A DNA stretch of 64,000 nt from Larkinella arboricola. Its GTDB lineage: Bacteria > Bacteroidota > Bacteroidia > Cytophagales > Spirosomataceae. Location: contig NZ_QLMC01000003.1 in NCBI RefSeq assembly GCF_003259745.1, positions 558,001-622,000 on the forward strand, written 5' to 3'. This document shows, piece by piece, positions 1 through 8,154 of the stretch. The notes under the pieces are model-generated. The model searched no databases. It saw nothing but the letters and a program-made list of their open reading frames with translations, and was not told where the DNA came from. Made by a program: the position numbers and the translations under genes. The first letter of the stretch is position 1; every line of letters starts with the position of its first letter.

Positions 1-155
1 CTATCTATGTATGCTGGCGACCTATAAGCAGCCATCCACAACTAAAGTGATCGTGTTAGTAACTTTGTTGACAGTTGGCCAATGTGGCTCTTGCGTAGAT
101 AACCGTTATTGCGTTTTACAATCTATAACAAAACGCAATGGCCCGGTAAAACTCC

Positions 156-186
156 TTGACTTTTCCGTTCTTTCTTTAAACATTTG
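156..186 (+). promoter_or_regulatory. putative tRNA-Gly promoter
   Basis: A TTG (156-158) and AACATTTG (179-186) are separated by 20 bases and sit just ahead of the tRNA. They resemble the Bacteroidetes primary-sigma pattern TTG/TTTG-N19-TAnnTTTG, with one mismatch in the -7 box. Transcription would start a few bases before the tRNA. Inferred from motif position only. Confidence 0.35.
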
Positions 187-196
187 TAACCAATCA

Positions 197-269
197 GCGG
201 GAGTAGCTCAGTTGGTAGAGCGGCAGCTTCCCAAGCTGCAGGTCGCGAGTTCGAGACTCGTCTCCCGCT
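197..269 (+). tRNA. tRNA-Gly (anticodon CCC)
   Basis: A full cloverleaf can be folded. The 7-bp acceptor stem is GCGGGAG with CTCCCGC (262-268), followed by discriminator T. The D arm contains AGCTCAGTTGGTAGAG. The anticodon stem GCAGC/GCTGC encloses loop TTCCCAA, giving anticodon CCC, which reads the glycine codon GGG. The T arm is GCGAG-TTCGAGA-CTCGT. CCA is not encoded. U at the discriminator position is normal for bacterial tRNA-Gly. It stands alone with no other tRNA nearby. Confidence 0.97.
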
Positions 270-529
270 CTTTTCGTACCTTCTTAAAGTCAGTCTGTTA
301 CTAGTGGACGGCTTTTTTGATGCTGTAGTGACTACGATTGACACGTTGGTTTGCCCAAGTAGGTCTGTTGCTCACAAAATTCGATTGCAAACTCATCTAT
401 CACTTCTTTTGCCACAGCCCGTCATAAAATTTCACTTCACTACCAACAGCCGGTTTTCATAGCTAAGAGCAAATTGCATGTATGCACACTCAATTTATAG
501 TAATCCTTCGGATTATTCAACTGGCAGAT

Positions 530-961
530 TTAATAATTCCACCGACGTCCGGAACCGTTAGCGTCGAAATGAACCATCCACGGAAAGGATTGAAAATAGG
601 TTCCTAAACCGCCTTTTAGCTTTTTTTCCCGCCGGTCAATTCGCTCCAATGCGGCTACGACCAGCATCACATCCCTTTTATTAATCCGCCAGTCGCCATT
701 AATATCCAGTACTAGAATATCTATTGCTTTACCATGCCTATGGGTGCTTTTCTTAGACGCCAGTGGCAACAAACAGTTGAGCCATACGGGTCGAAAACCC
801 GAAATAGGAATATAACGGGCCCCGTATCCGGCCCGCTGTAGCTCAACCGCCAATAACTTCTCCTTCATTCGTACCGTGGGCGACAAATGCCGTGTACTCA
901 TCCAGTAGTACAAAATAATAGCCCCAATAAGTAATAACACAAAGACAACTAGCCTCTTCAT
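530..961 (-). CDS. M15-like peptidase with EF-hand-like loop
   Basis: A 143-residue protein with an N-terminal membrane anchor or uncleaved signal (about residues 4-20), so probably active outside the cytoplasm. The core has STHRHGKAID, matching the SxHxxGxAxD zinc-site pattern of M15/DUF882-type peptidases that cut peptidoglycan peptides, and a later HFD that could give the last metal ligand. Right after the first motif comes DINGDWRINKRD, which fits a 12-residue EF-hand or dockerin calcium loop (acidic or polar residues at positions 1, 3, 5, 9 and 12). Activity is inferred from motifs. The gene is monocistronic, downstream of the Nif3-like gene on the same strand. Confidence 0.65.
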   Translation of the reverse strand: MKRLVVFVLLLIGAIILYYWMSTRHLSPTVRMKEKLLAVELQRAGYGARYIPISGFRPVWLNCLLPLASKKSTHRHGKAIDILVLDINGDWRINKRDVMLVVAALERIDRREKKLKGGLGTYFQSFPWMVHFDANGSGRRWNY

Positions 962-1067
962 ACACGAAATCCAAGCCCGAATATATACGTAAAGCTGGGT
1001 ACCTCATTTACAAAGAATAGCCTTTATTATCATTGCCAGAAGGTATACCTGAAAATGATAGTCCGGT

Positions 1068-1955
1068 TTATCTGACGGGTTTGTCCGGACGCCAGAAAGG
1101 TTCGACCGATGGAATAAACTCAATGGGCGCTTCCCGAATGAATTCCTTCAACCACTCGGCGCAATACTTCATACCGGCCTGCTCGGAAACCAGGTGCCCC
1201 AGTATGATCAACGCCTTTTTTTGCCCTGACGCAATGGCGTCCTGAACATACTCCACCAACTCCCACTCGTGCGTTTCCCCGACAACCAGCACATCAGCCT
1301 GCGCCAGATACGGAATGCCCGGCATCAAGCTTACATTGCCCCAGCTCGCCATCACGCGTTTAACCCGGAGGTTAGGGTCACCAACGACCCGCATGGTCCG
1401 AATATTCAGCTTCGACTCCATCGACCGGGCAAATCGAGCCAGCGATGTTTCTTCAAAAGTAAACAGTTTGGGCTGCTGTGGGTCGGCGTTTTTCTCCCAG
1501 CCCAACTCCCGAATCATCCCCGTAGCAATACCGTCGGGACGGCGTCCGTGCCAGTGATCGTGAAAATGAAAAATCGCCAGACCGTGTTTCTGGATAAAAT
1601 CGCGTTTATACTGGTAAAGCGCATCCTGTTCGACAGGCTCGGTTCGATCCTGGTGGGAGAAGTAGGTAGGCTCGTGCGTAATCACCAGATTAACCCCTTT
1701 GGCGGCAGCCCGCTGAAGGACCTCCAGCGTCGCCATCATGGTGGTTGCAATCCTTTTCACCTCCTGCTCACGAGTACCCATAATCAGGTTATCGACCGTC
1801 TGCTCGCGCCAGGAAATACCGACGTTGGCCTTGATACGATCAATGACCTGACCAACGGTGAGGGGCTCGGCCACCGGGATTCGGATGATCTGGGCGGCTG
1901 TGAGCCCCAGGGAAGATAGCAGGAAGCTGCGACGGGACGCCTTGTAGGTTGTCAT
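1068..1955 (-). CDS. Nif3-like metal-binding protein with Tat-like signal
   Basis: A 295-residue member of the NIF3/YbgI (DUF34) family, which forms toroidal hexamers with a dinuclear metal site and whose cellular role is poorly defined. Candidate metal ligands are visible in THEPTYF (about residues 94-100), [14 protein letters not shown] and [11 protein letters not shown]. The N-terminus [16 protein letters not shown] looks like a twin-arginine export signal, which is unusual because most family members are cytosolic. The start follows the only ATG ahead of that signal. The SpoIIAA-like gene lies 99 bases upstream on the same strand. Confidence 0.82.
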   Translation of the reverse strand: MTTYKASRRSFLLSSLGLTAAQIIRIPVAEPLTVGQVIDRIKANVGISWREQTVDNLIMGTREQEVKRIATTMMATLEVLQRAAAKGVNLVITHEPTYFSHQDRTEPVEQDALYQYKRDFIQKHGLAIFHFHDHWHGRRPDGIATGMIRELGWEKNADPQQPKLFTFEETSLARFARSMESKLNIRTMRVVGDPNLRVKRVMASWGNVSLMPGIPYLAQADVLVVGETHEWELVEYVQDAIASGQKKALIILGHLVSEQAGMKYCAEWLKEFIREAPIEFIPSVEPFWRPDKPVR

Positions 1956-2054
1956 GCCTGAAAGTGCGGTTAGTGGTTCGGAATAAGAGACCGTATAGAA
2001 CGCCCAACCAAATTAGCACAATAAAAGGCAGGAAAGAATCCGTTAACGCGTCCG

Positions 2055-2411
2055 TTAACTCATTATCCACTGTTTTGCCTGTTCTTTCTCGGTAAACGAA
2101 AACGTCTTTACTTCCAGATTGGGCAGAAACCCGGCTACCTTCGCGGCTAAATTCAACCAGGTCCTGTCGCTGACGATAGCGGCTTTCTCAAAATCGCCAA
2201 GGTGTTTCAGGTCAAATTTCAGGTCCTGCACAAGGGCGTTCCAGGTAATGCCCGAAATGGTTTCGTACTCGACATATACCCGCAGCTTTCCTTCCTGCTG
2301 AATTTTATTTTCCAACAATGACGCCCAGGGCTGGATGTCGGCGGTTGTAATCGGGCCGTTCACTCGAAAACCGACAACGCGGGGAATGCCAAAATCAATG
2401 GGAGCAATCAT
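2055..2411 (-). CDS. SpoIIAA-like (STAS-related) protein
   Basis: A small 118-residue protein of the SpoIIAA-like family, a STAS/SEC14-type alpha-beta fold of unsettled function. Typical family features are visible: a beta strand then an ITTADIQPW segment, the central VYVEYETISGITWNAL, the KHLGDFEKAAIVSDRTW stretch, and a C-terminal FTEKEQAKQWI helix. There is no signal peptide. It is divergent from the sigma factor gene and upstream of the Nif3-like gene, with no clear functional link to either. Confidence 0.75.
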   Translation of the reverse strand: MIAPIDFGIPRVVGFRVNGPITTADIQPWASLLENKIQQEGKLRVYVEYETISGITWNALVQDLKFDLKHLGDFEKAAIVSDRTWLNLAAKVAGFLPNLEVKTFSFTEKEQAKQWIMS

Positions 2412-2768
2412 AACAAGTGGTTCTTTTTTCGGATGAAACCGCAGCGGATGGGGAATGTTTCAGGCAGTCAGGTAGTTATTTTTCACCCCTGATTTCCGGC
2501 CATCCATCCACCTGAACCGACCATCCATCAGCCCCGGCTTGCATCCTGCCAATTTGTCCTGTTCCTTGCAAATTCCAATACCGAAAAAGACTAGGAGTGA
2601 TTTTTGCTATGTTCTTAAAACATTGGCATTGAATTTTTTATTATCCGTTAAAGAGTTTTCTGCACCATCTAAATGGCTGATTCCATGAAACATCGCTACC
2701 TGTACTGCATCCGTATGTATTAAAGAAGTGAAAAAAGTGGATGCCATTTCATTTACATTTGTAATTTT
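2412..2768. other. intergenic region, divergent promoters
   Basis: This 357-base gap separates the divergent SpoIIAA-like and sigma factor genes. Apart from the TACATTTG box before the sigma factor, I see no conserved open reading frame, repeat or RNA structure in it. Confidence 0.6.
2754..2761 (+). promoter_or_regulatory. -7 element of sigma factor operon
   Basis: TACATTTG matches the Bacteroidetes -7 consensus TAnnTTTG and ends 7 bases before the ATG at 2769. This would leave a very short or absent leader. No TTTG occurs at the expected 19-base spacing. Confidence 0.45.
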
Positions 2769-3383
2769 ATGACGACGATGCCCGAAATTATGTCAGATAC
2801 GCAACTCCAAGGGTATACAGACGAACAGAAGTATCAGGTGTTCAACAAAGAGTTTATGCCCCACATAGACTCAATGTACAACTTTGCCTTCCGCCTGACG
2901 ATGGACGAAGATGATGCGAACGATCTGGTACAGGATACCTATTTAAAAGCTTTTCGATTCATCTCCTCGTTCGAACAGGGAACTAACGCCAAGGCGTGGT
3001 TGTTCCGGATTCTGAAGAACAGCTTCATCAACGATTACCGCAAGAAAAGTAAGGAACCGGCAAAAGTTGATTATCAGGATGTAGAGACAACCTACAACTC
3101 TGACGAAGCGGCCGAAACCGAGCATACGACGGACCTACGGTTTGAGACGGTGCAGGACATGATCGGCGACGAGGTGGCATCGGCCCTGAACTCGCTGCCG
3201 GTTGATTTCCGAACGGTAATTATCCTTTGTGATATCGAAGGATTTACGTACGAGGAAATGGCTAAAATTCTGGATATTCCCATCGGAACGGTCCGCTCAC
3301 GGCTGCACCGCGCCCGGAACCTGCTGAAGGATAAGTTGAAAGAATATGCGGCTTCGATGGGATACAATAAAAATGATGAATAA
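2769..3383 (+). CDS. ECF-type RNA polymerase sigma factor
   Basis: A 204-residue sigma-70 family protein with only regions 2 and 4, typical of ECF factors. Region 2 covers the MYNFAFRLTMDEDDANDLVQ and KAWLFRILKNSFINDYRKK stretches (about residues 37-95), for core binding and -10 recognition. Region 4 (about 135-185) holds FRTVIILCDIEGFTYEEMA and IPIGTVRSRLHRAR, the helix-turn-helix for -35 recognition. The next gene encodes a zinc-binding anti-sigma candidate, and gmk and nadD follow closely, suggesting one transcript. An earlier ATG at 2769 is used; the internal Met6 and Met8 are alternatives. Confidence 0.93.
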   Translation: MTTMPEIMSDTQLQGYTDEQKYQVFNKEFMPHIDSMYNFAFRLTMDEDDANDLVQDTYLKAFRFISSFEQGTNAKAWLFRILKNSFINDYRKKSKEPAKVDYQDVETTYNSDEAAETEHTTDLRFETVQDMIGDEVASALNSLPVDFRTVIILCDIEGFTYEEMAKILDIPIGTVRSRLHRARNLLKDKLKEYAASMGYNKNDE

Positions 3384-3466
3384 CTGAAACTTTTTAGAGT
3401 ACGTAATTGGTTATTAAGACAAGTCATATAAATTATAATATTTCTGGAATAAATTAAATTTTTCCA

Positions 3467-3766
3467 ATGTCAGGCACATTGAATTCATCGACTACGGTTG
3501 GTATGGAGGGTAGGCAAGCGACTGCCCCAATGAAAGAATCCTGCGAGCATCAGGCAGACTGCCTGAAACGTATTCAGGCCATTCTAGACGGGGGAGCCAC
3601 CGATGAAGAAAAAGAGCATTTCAAGCAGCATATCGAAATTTGCAAACCCTGCATCGATATGTATCACCTCGAAAAGTGTATTAAGGAAGCGTTGCAGGGT
3701 AAAGTCGAGAAGAAATGCTGCCCCGAGAAAATTGCAGCAGCTATTCGAACAGAAATAACCAAGTAA
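3467..3766 (+). CDS. zinc-binding anti-sigma factor candidate
   Basis: A 99-residue soluble protein with HIEICKPC, the H-x3-C-x2-C core of ZAS/zf-HC2 anti-sigma domains. Further cysteines occur in CEHQADC and KKCC. It lies 83 bases after the ECF sigma gene and most likely binds and silences that factor; the zinc site suggests redox sensitivity (inference). There is no membrane segment, so sensing would be cytoplasmic. Two starts are possible: ATG 3467 or Met22 at 3530, and conserved-looking sequence begins at the latter. The stop lies 3 bases before the gmk start. Confidence 0.75.
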   Translation: MSGTLNSSTTVGMEGRQATAPMKESCEHQADCLKRIQAILDGGATDEEKEHFKQHIEICKPCIDMYHLEKCIKEALQGKVEKKCCPEKIAAAIRTEITK

Positions 3767-3769
3767 GCA

Positions 3770-4369
3770 TTGGACGGTAAACTAATTATTTTTTCGGCAC
3801 CTTCCGGATCAGGTAAAACCACCATTGTCAGGCACCTGCTGAATTCGAATTCTAATCTGGGTTTTTCAATTTCCGCCTGTACCCGCGACCGCCGGGGCCG
3901 TTCCGAACAGAATGGCAAAGACTACTACTTTCTGACTCCCGAAGAATTTAAGGACAAAATTGATAACGACGAGTTCGTCGAGTGGGAAGAGGTATATGTC
4001 GGTGCATTTTACGGAACCTTAAAATCAGAGATTCAACGCGTTTGGGACAGCGGCAAACACGTTCTGTTTGATGTGGATGTACAGGGTGGCCTGAAACTCA
4101 AACGATACTACGGCGATAAAGCGCTGGCTATTTTTGTGAAGGTACCGGATGAGGAAACGCTGATACAACGTTTAAGGGGGCGCGGTACAGAAACCGAAGA
4201 CAGCCTGTCAAAACGACTGTTCAAGGTTCACTTCGAAATGAGCTTTCAGGATGAATTTGACGTCATTCTGGTAAACGACGACCTGGAAGACGCACTGGCA
4301 AAAGCCCAGAAACTGACGGACGACTTCCTGAAGGAAAACATTATTCCTGAAAAGGCCACCGTTATTTAA
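3770..4369 (+). CDS. gmk: guanylate kinase
   Basis: Phosphorylates GMP to GDP with ATP in purine nucleotide synthesis; cytoplasmic. At 199 residues it has the usual length. The P-loop [16 protein letters not shown] lies near residues 9-24, followed by the GMP-binding segment STRDRR-like [18 protein letters not shown] and the [11 protein letters not shown] stretch. The start is a TTG at 3770, three bases after the anti-sigma stop; no in-frame ATG precedes the P-loop. The rare start and tight spacing suggest translational coupling to the upstream gene. nadD follows after 31 bases. Confidence 0.95.
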   Translation: MDGKLIIFSAPSGSGKTTIVRHLLNSNSNLGFSISACTRDRRGRSEQNGKDYYFLTPEEFKDKIDNDEFVEWEEVYVGAFYGTLKSEIQRVWDSGKHVLFDVDVQGGLKLKRYYGDKALAIFVKVPDEETLIQRLRGRGTETEDSLSKRLFKVHFEMSFQDEFDVILVNDDLEDALAKAQKLTDDFLKENIIPEKATVI

Positions 4370-4400
4370 TGCGGCCCAATACCGCCGGCTATCAGCGCGT

Positions 4401-4973
4401 ATGAAAATAGGCTTATTCTTCGGGTCCTTCAACCCGGTTCACATGGGGCACCTGATCATTGCCAATACGATGGCTACCTCAACCGATCTGCAACAGGTAT
4501 GGTTTGTAGTTTCGCCCCAGAATCCGTTCAAGAAAAACAAAAGCCTGCTACACGAGTTCGATCGGATCGATCTGGTGGAACGGGCTATTGCTGATAACGC
4601 AAAGCTCAAAGCGACGGATATCGAGTTTTCGATGCCCCGCCCCAGCTTTACGATTGATACGCTCGTTCGGCTTCAGGAAAAGTACCCGCAGCATCAGTTC
4701 ACGCTTATTATTGGCGGTGACAATCTGGCACAGTTCCCTCATTGGAAAAATTACGAAAAAATACTGGAGTTCTACGGGCTTTATGTGTATCCACGGCCTA
4801 ACAGCGTCCCCAGTCCCCTGGAACAACACCCGAATGTAAAATTTATTCAGGCTCCGCTGCTCGATATTTCCGCAACGTTTATCCGGGATTGCATCAGGAA
4901 CGACCGCTCGATTCGCTACCTGGTGCCAGACGTTGTTGAAGAAATTATTATGCGGAAAAAGTTTTACAGCTGA
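4401..4973 (+). CDS. nadD: nicotinate-nucleotide adenylyltransferase
   Basis: Transfers AMP from ATP to nicotinate mononucleotide, a late step in NAD synthesis. The 190-residue protein starts with GLFFGSFNPVHMGHL, the nucleotidyltransferase (T/H)xGH signature. It has the IIGGDNLAQFPHWKNYEKIL substrate segment and the C-terminal ISATFIRDCIRN motif (the family's ISSTxIR). It is the last gene of the sigma, anti-sigma, gmk, nadD run and converges with the lipoprotein gene at 5005. Confidence 0.95.
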   Translation: MKIGLFFGSFNPVHMGHLIIANTMATSTDLQQVWFVVSPQNPFKKNKSLLHEFDRIDLVERAIADNAKLKATDIEFSMPRPSFTIDTLVRLQEKYPQHQFTLIIGGDNLAQFPHWKNYEKILEFYGLYVYPRPNSVPSPLEQHPNVKFIQAPLLDISATFIRDCIRNDRSIRYLVPDVVEEIIMRKKFYS

Positions 4974-5004
4974 CCCACCAACCAACTCAGGCTTTTTAGC
5001 GACA

Positions 5005-5436
5005 TCACGGCCTGCCCCGTTGAAATGTAATCTCCGTTACATAACCAATCGCACTGATCCGTAAGGCAACCGAACGGCTTTGTGTTTTTAGCTTCGGATC
5101 TTGACATTGGGGGCCGCTTTCGAGAAAATAAATGTAGAATTTCTGGTTCCGATCATCCAGCAGTTCGCTATCCGGACGACCCAGAATCTTTCCGATTTCA
5201 TTGGCCGATTTCGCTTTCAAGTCCTGCCGAACGGCTTTAAAATCATTAACTAGCCCCATCCGGACACCCTGGCAACCGTTGCGGTCGCTGCGCCACTTCA
5301 CCAGATCAAGCGGCCCGAGCTGATCCGGCGGAGCCGAACAGCTTCCTATAACGAATGCACAAGGAGCAAGAAGCAAGAAAGAAAGGAAACGCCGAAGCCA
5401 GCGCCGAGACCTTGTTGGTACTTGTTCATTGTTCAT
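5005..5436 (-). CDS. hypothetical lipoprotein
   Basis: A 143-residue protein with a basic N-terminus, a hydrophobic stretch and a lipobox FVIGSC (Cys33), so probably lipidated in the envelope. The mature part contains EIGKILGRPDSELLDDRNQKFYIY-type sequence (about residues 82-105) that loosely recalls SmpA/BamE-like small lipoproteins; this comparison is weak. I chose ATG 5436 because it gives a proper signal peptide; upstream in-frame starts overlap the M28 peptidase gene. It follows that gene after 16 bases and is probably cotranscribed. Confidence 0.7.
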   Translation of the reverse strand: MNNEQVPTRSRRWLRRFLSFLLLAPCAFVIGSCSAPPDQLGPLDLVKWRSDRNGCQGVRMGLVNDFKAVRQDLKAKSANEIGKILGRPDSELLDDRNQKFYIYFLESGPQCQDPKLKTQSRSVALRISAIGYVTEITFQRGRP

Positions 5437-5452
5437 CGGGCAATGACTAAAA

Positions 5453-6460
5453 TTACTGCTCATTATACAACGTTTGCAGCAACACCTGACCAACCGCTTT
5501 GAGCGTGTTCGGGTCAATGTTGTCCAGTCCATCGCCGGTCGTATGCCAGTCTTCGAAGAAACTACCGGTGCCCACATTCAGGTGAATAATGTCAATCATC
5601 GGAATCTTGGCGACCCGATTGACCGGCAGATGGTCGTCCGTAATGGCGGGCCCGGCTTGACCGGTATCCACAAAATACTGGTTATAGCCCATCTTGCTGG
5701 CCGTTTCCCAAACCGTATTGACCACTGTTGGCGCATACTGCATGGAATTGCCTTCTTTCAGAAAGGTAGCTCCTTTGGCCCCAACCATGTCCAGCAGAAT
5801 ACCGTAATAGGCTGCATAGTCGAGCTTGTGTTTATTGGCCGCCCAATATTGCGACCCCAAGCAGAAACCACCGTATTCGTCGCGGGCCTGCTCAGAATTG
5901 CCCCAGTCTTCGGCATCAAAAAGAATAAAGTCGATACCCACCGATGGTTTGGTTCCGGCCTGTTGAATGGTGCGGGCCATTTCGAGCAGAACACCGACTC
6001 CACTAGCGCCGTCGTTGGCACCCATTACGGGTTTCACTTTATTTGTGTTTGTGCTGTCCTGATCGGCAAACGGGCGCGAATCCCAGTGCGAAGCCAGCAT
6101 GATCCGCTTGGGGGCCTGCGGATTGATGCTGCCAATGATGTTTCGGGCGTTTAGTTTGAGGTTATCGTACGTGGTGGCGGTAAATTCCTGCACCGTAACC
6201 TGGCAACCCAATGCTTTCAGGGTTGCAATCAGGTAATCCCCGCAGCGCCGATGGGCATCGGTATTAGGCACCCGCGGACCAAACGAAACCTGCTTAGCAA
6301 CGTAGGCGTAGGCTGAATCGGCATTGAACGACGGAGCCGGAACCATTTTGGCCTCCGTGGCCTGACTCTCCTCCTGCTGATCCTGTTTTTTGCTTTTGCA
6401 GGAGCTAACGGTTATGACAGCCGCCAGCCAAAAGAAAATGAGTTTCCTGTTCAGGTGCAT
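5453..6460 (-). CDS. M28 peptidase / glutaminyl cyclase-like lipoprotein
   Basis: A 335-residue lipoprotein (lipobox ending VSSC near residue 21) with an M28 zinc-hydrolase domain. Metal-site motifs visible are LASHWDSRPFAD, MGANDGASGVGVLLEMAR, DFILFDAEDWG and, near the C-terminus, IDIIHLNVG. This pattern is closest to glutaminyl-peptide cyclotransferase-like M28 proteins of Bacteroidetes, which make N-terminal pyroglutamate or act as aminopeptidases. Which activity applies cannot be told from sequence. ATG 6460 is chosen because it directly precedes the signal peptide. It is downstream of cysS on the same strand (19-base gap). Confidence 0.88.
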   Translation of the reverse strand: MHLNRKLIFFWLAAVITVSSCKSKKQDQQEESQATEAKMVPAPSFNADSAYAYVAKQVSFGPRVPNTDAHRRCGDYLIATLKALGCQVTVQEFTATTYDNLKLNARNIIGSINPQAPKRIMLASHWDSRPFADQDSTNTNKVKPVMGANDGASGVGVLLEMARTIQQAGTKPSVGIDFILFDAEDWGNSEQARDEYGGFCLGSQYWAANKHKLDYAAYYGILLDMVGAKGATFLKEGNSMQYAPTVVNTVWETASKMGYNQYFVDTGQAGPAITDDHLPVNRVAKIPMIDIIHLNVGTGSFFEDWHTTGDGLDNIDPNTLKAVGQVLLQTLYNEQ

Positions 6461-6479
6461 ATTTTCCCTAAAAATTAGA

Positions 6480-7979
6480 TTACTCTTCGTAAGCCCAGTC
6501 AATCCGGTGCTTCATGTCTTTGATCACCAGCCCCTGCGCCTTGAAATAGGAACGAACCTGATCGACTTTATCGTACTGCTTCTGTTCTTTGTACTCGCGG
6601 TATAAGGTCAGCATACCGGCCAGCACCTCGTTGCTTTCGGATTTTTCTTCGCGCAGCCCCAGCACATCCTCCGTAAACTGGAGGAACGAATCTTTCAGTA
6701 GATTAAATACCTCTTCCCCCAAAGCCGCTGGCTGGAGTTGATTGAGATACAGCATATTCACGTACTTCAGTAACGTAAACAACTGGGCAATGCCAACGGC
6801 CGTGTTCAAATCGTCATTCAGCGCACCGTAAAAATCCTCGACGGCTTTCCGGATATCCTGCTGCTTCTTTTCATCCACTGCCACGTCGTCGGCTGCGGCA
6901 TAGGTCAGCGTCCGGGCAATCCGTAAACCGTTCGCAAGCCGTTTATACCCCTTCTGAGCGGCTTTGAGAGCTTCGTTCGAGAAGTCGAGTGTACTTCGGT
7001 AGTGCGATTGCAGCATGAAAAACCGGACGGTCATCGGGCTGTAAGGCTGTTCGAGCAGGTAGTGCGAACCGGTAATCAATTCGGACGGTAAAAACGAGTT
7101 ACCGAGCGATTTGGACATTTTTTGCCCATTCACCGTCAGCATGTTCGAGTGCATCCAATACCGGGCCGGTTCTTCGCCGTAAATGCTTTTTCCCTGGGCT
7201 ACTTCGCATTCGTGGTGCGGAAACTTCAAATCCATCCCCCCGCCGTGAATGTCGAACTGTTTACCCAAATATTTGGTACTCATACAGGTACATTCCAGGT
7301 GCCAGCCCGGAAAACCGCTACTCCAGGGCGACGGCCAGCGCATGAGGTGTTCGGGAGCGGCTTTTTTCCAGAGTGCAAAATCCAGCGGATTCCGTTTTTC
7401 CGACTGCCCATCCAGATCCCGGGTTTCGTTCAGCAGGTCTTCCAGAACCCGGCCCGACAACTTCCCGTATTCACCGCCTTGCTGGTTATAGTTGGCAATA
7501 TCAAAATAAACCGAACCATTCGATTCGTAGGCCAGCCCTTTATCAATCAACAGCCGGACAGCTTCGATCTGCTCAACCATGTGGCCCGTTGCGGTTGGTT
7601 CGATGCTGGGTGACTTCAGGTTAAACAGCGCGGTGACGGAATGAAAATCGTTGGTGTAGCGCTGCACCACTTCCATAGGTTCGATTTTCTCCAGCTTCGC
7701 CATTCGGCCAATCTTGTCTTCGCCCTCGTCACCGTCACCCACCAGGTGCCCGACATCCGTAATGTTTCGCACATACCGAACTTTATAGCCGATATAGGTC
7801 AGGTAGCGAAACAGGATATCGAAGGTCATGAACGTTCGAATGTTGCCCAGGTGCACAAAATTGTAAACCGTCGGCCCACATACATACAATCCAACGTAAG
7901 GCGACGCAATAGGCACAAACAGTTCTTTCCGGCGGGTAAGCGTGTTATATAACTTCAGCGGTTGTGTCGGTGTTGCCAT
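6480..7979 (-). CDS. cysS: cysteinyl-tRNA synthetase
   Basis: Charges tRNA-Cys with cysteine; cytoplasmic class I synthetase. At 499 residues it is normal length. It shows YVCGPTVYN (zinc Cys), the HIGH-box variant HLGNIRT, WHLECTCMS and HHECEVAQ (further zinc ligands), the KMSKSLGN loop, and a DALR-type anticodon-binding helical domain after about residue 350. The start is ATG 7979, giving MATPTQPLKLYNTLTRR; the longer frame adds an unconserved 30 residues. A TAGATTTG -7 box lies upstream. Confidence 0.97.
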   Translation of the reverse strand: MATPTQPLKLYNTLTRRKELFVPIASPYVGLYVCGPTVYNFVHLGNIRTFMTFDILFRYLTYIGYKVRYVRNITDVGHLVGDGDEGEDKIGRMAKLEKIEPMEVVQRYTNDFHSVTALFNLKSPSIEPTATGHMVEQIEAVRLLIDKGLAYESNGSVYFDIANYNQQGGEYGKLSGRVLEDLLNETRDLDGQSEKRNPLDFALWKKAAPEHLMRWPSPWSSGFPGWHLECTCMSTKYLGKQFDIHGGGMDLKFPHHECEVAQGKSIYGEEPARYWMHSNMLTVNGQKMSKSLGNSFLPSELITGSHYLLEQPYSPMTVRFFMLQSHYRSTLDFSNEALKAAQKGYKRLANGLRIARTLTYAAADDVAVDEKKQQDIRKAVEDFYGALNDDLNTAVGIAQLFTLLKYVNMLYLNQLQPAALGEEVFNLLKDSFLQFTEDVLGLREEKSESNEVLAGMLTLYREYKEQKQYDKVDQVRSYFKAQGLVIKDMKHRIDWAYEE

Positions 7980-8020
7980 CCTTGAGTCTGTCGATCCGCC
8001 AATGCGGTTATTTGCAGCCA

Positions 8021-8028
8021 CAAATCTA
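8021..8028 (-). promoter_or_regulatory. -7 element upstream of cysS
   Basis: Read on the minus strand this is TAGATTTG, a full match to TAnnTTTG, 42 bases before the cysS ATG. No matching -33 TTTG was seen at 19 bases. Confidence 0.35.
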
Positions 8029-8154
8029 CATAATGTTCGGCGGAAGTCAGCGAATATGATCAGTGGCAAATGCGGTACTTTTCCTATCTTCGCAACAGGC
8101 TACGAGCACAATTTGTTGGAAGTTGCCTAAACTTTTCACTTACGACCATACCCT

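Noticed and set aside
11-304. 97-codon forward frame over the start of the window
   Set aside because: It reads through the tRNA-Gly gene and has no recognisable domain.
1840-2070. 76-codon minus-strand frame between the SpoIIAA-like and Nif3-like genes
   Set aside because: Mostly overlaps the Nif3-like coding sequence in another frame; hydrophobic start is short and the rest is Arg/Pro-rich.
5474-6154. 226-codon forward frame opposite the M28 peptidase gene
   Set aside because: Antisense shadow; the minus-strand frame has clear M28 motifs.
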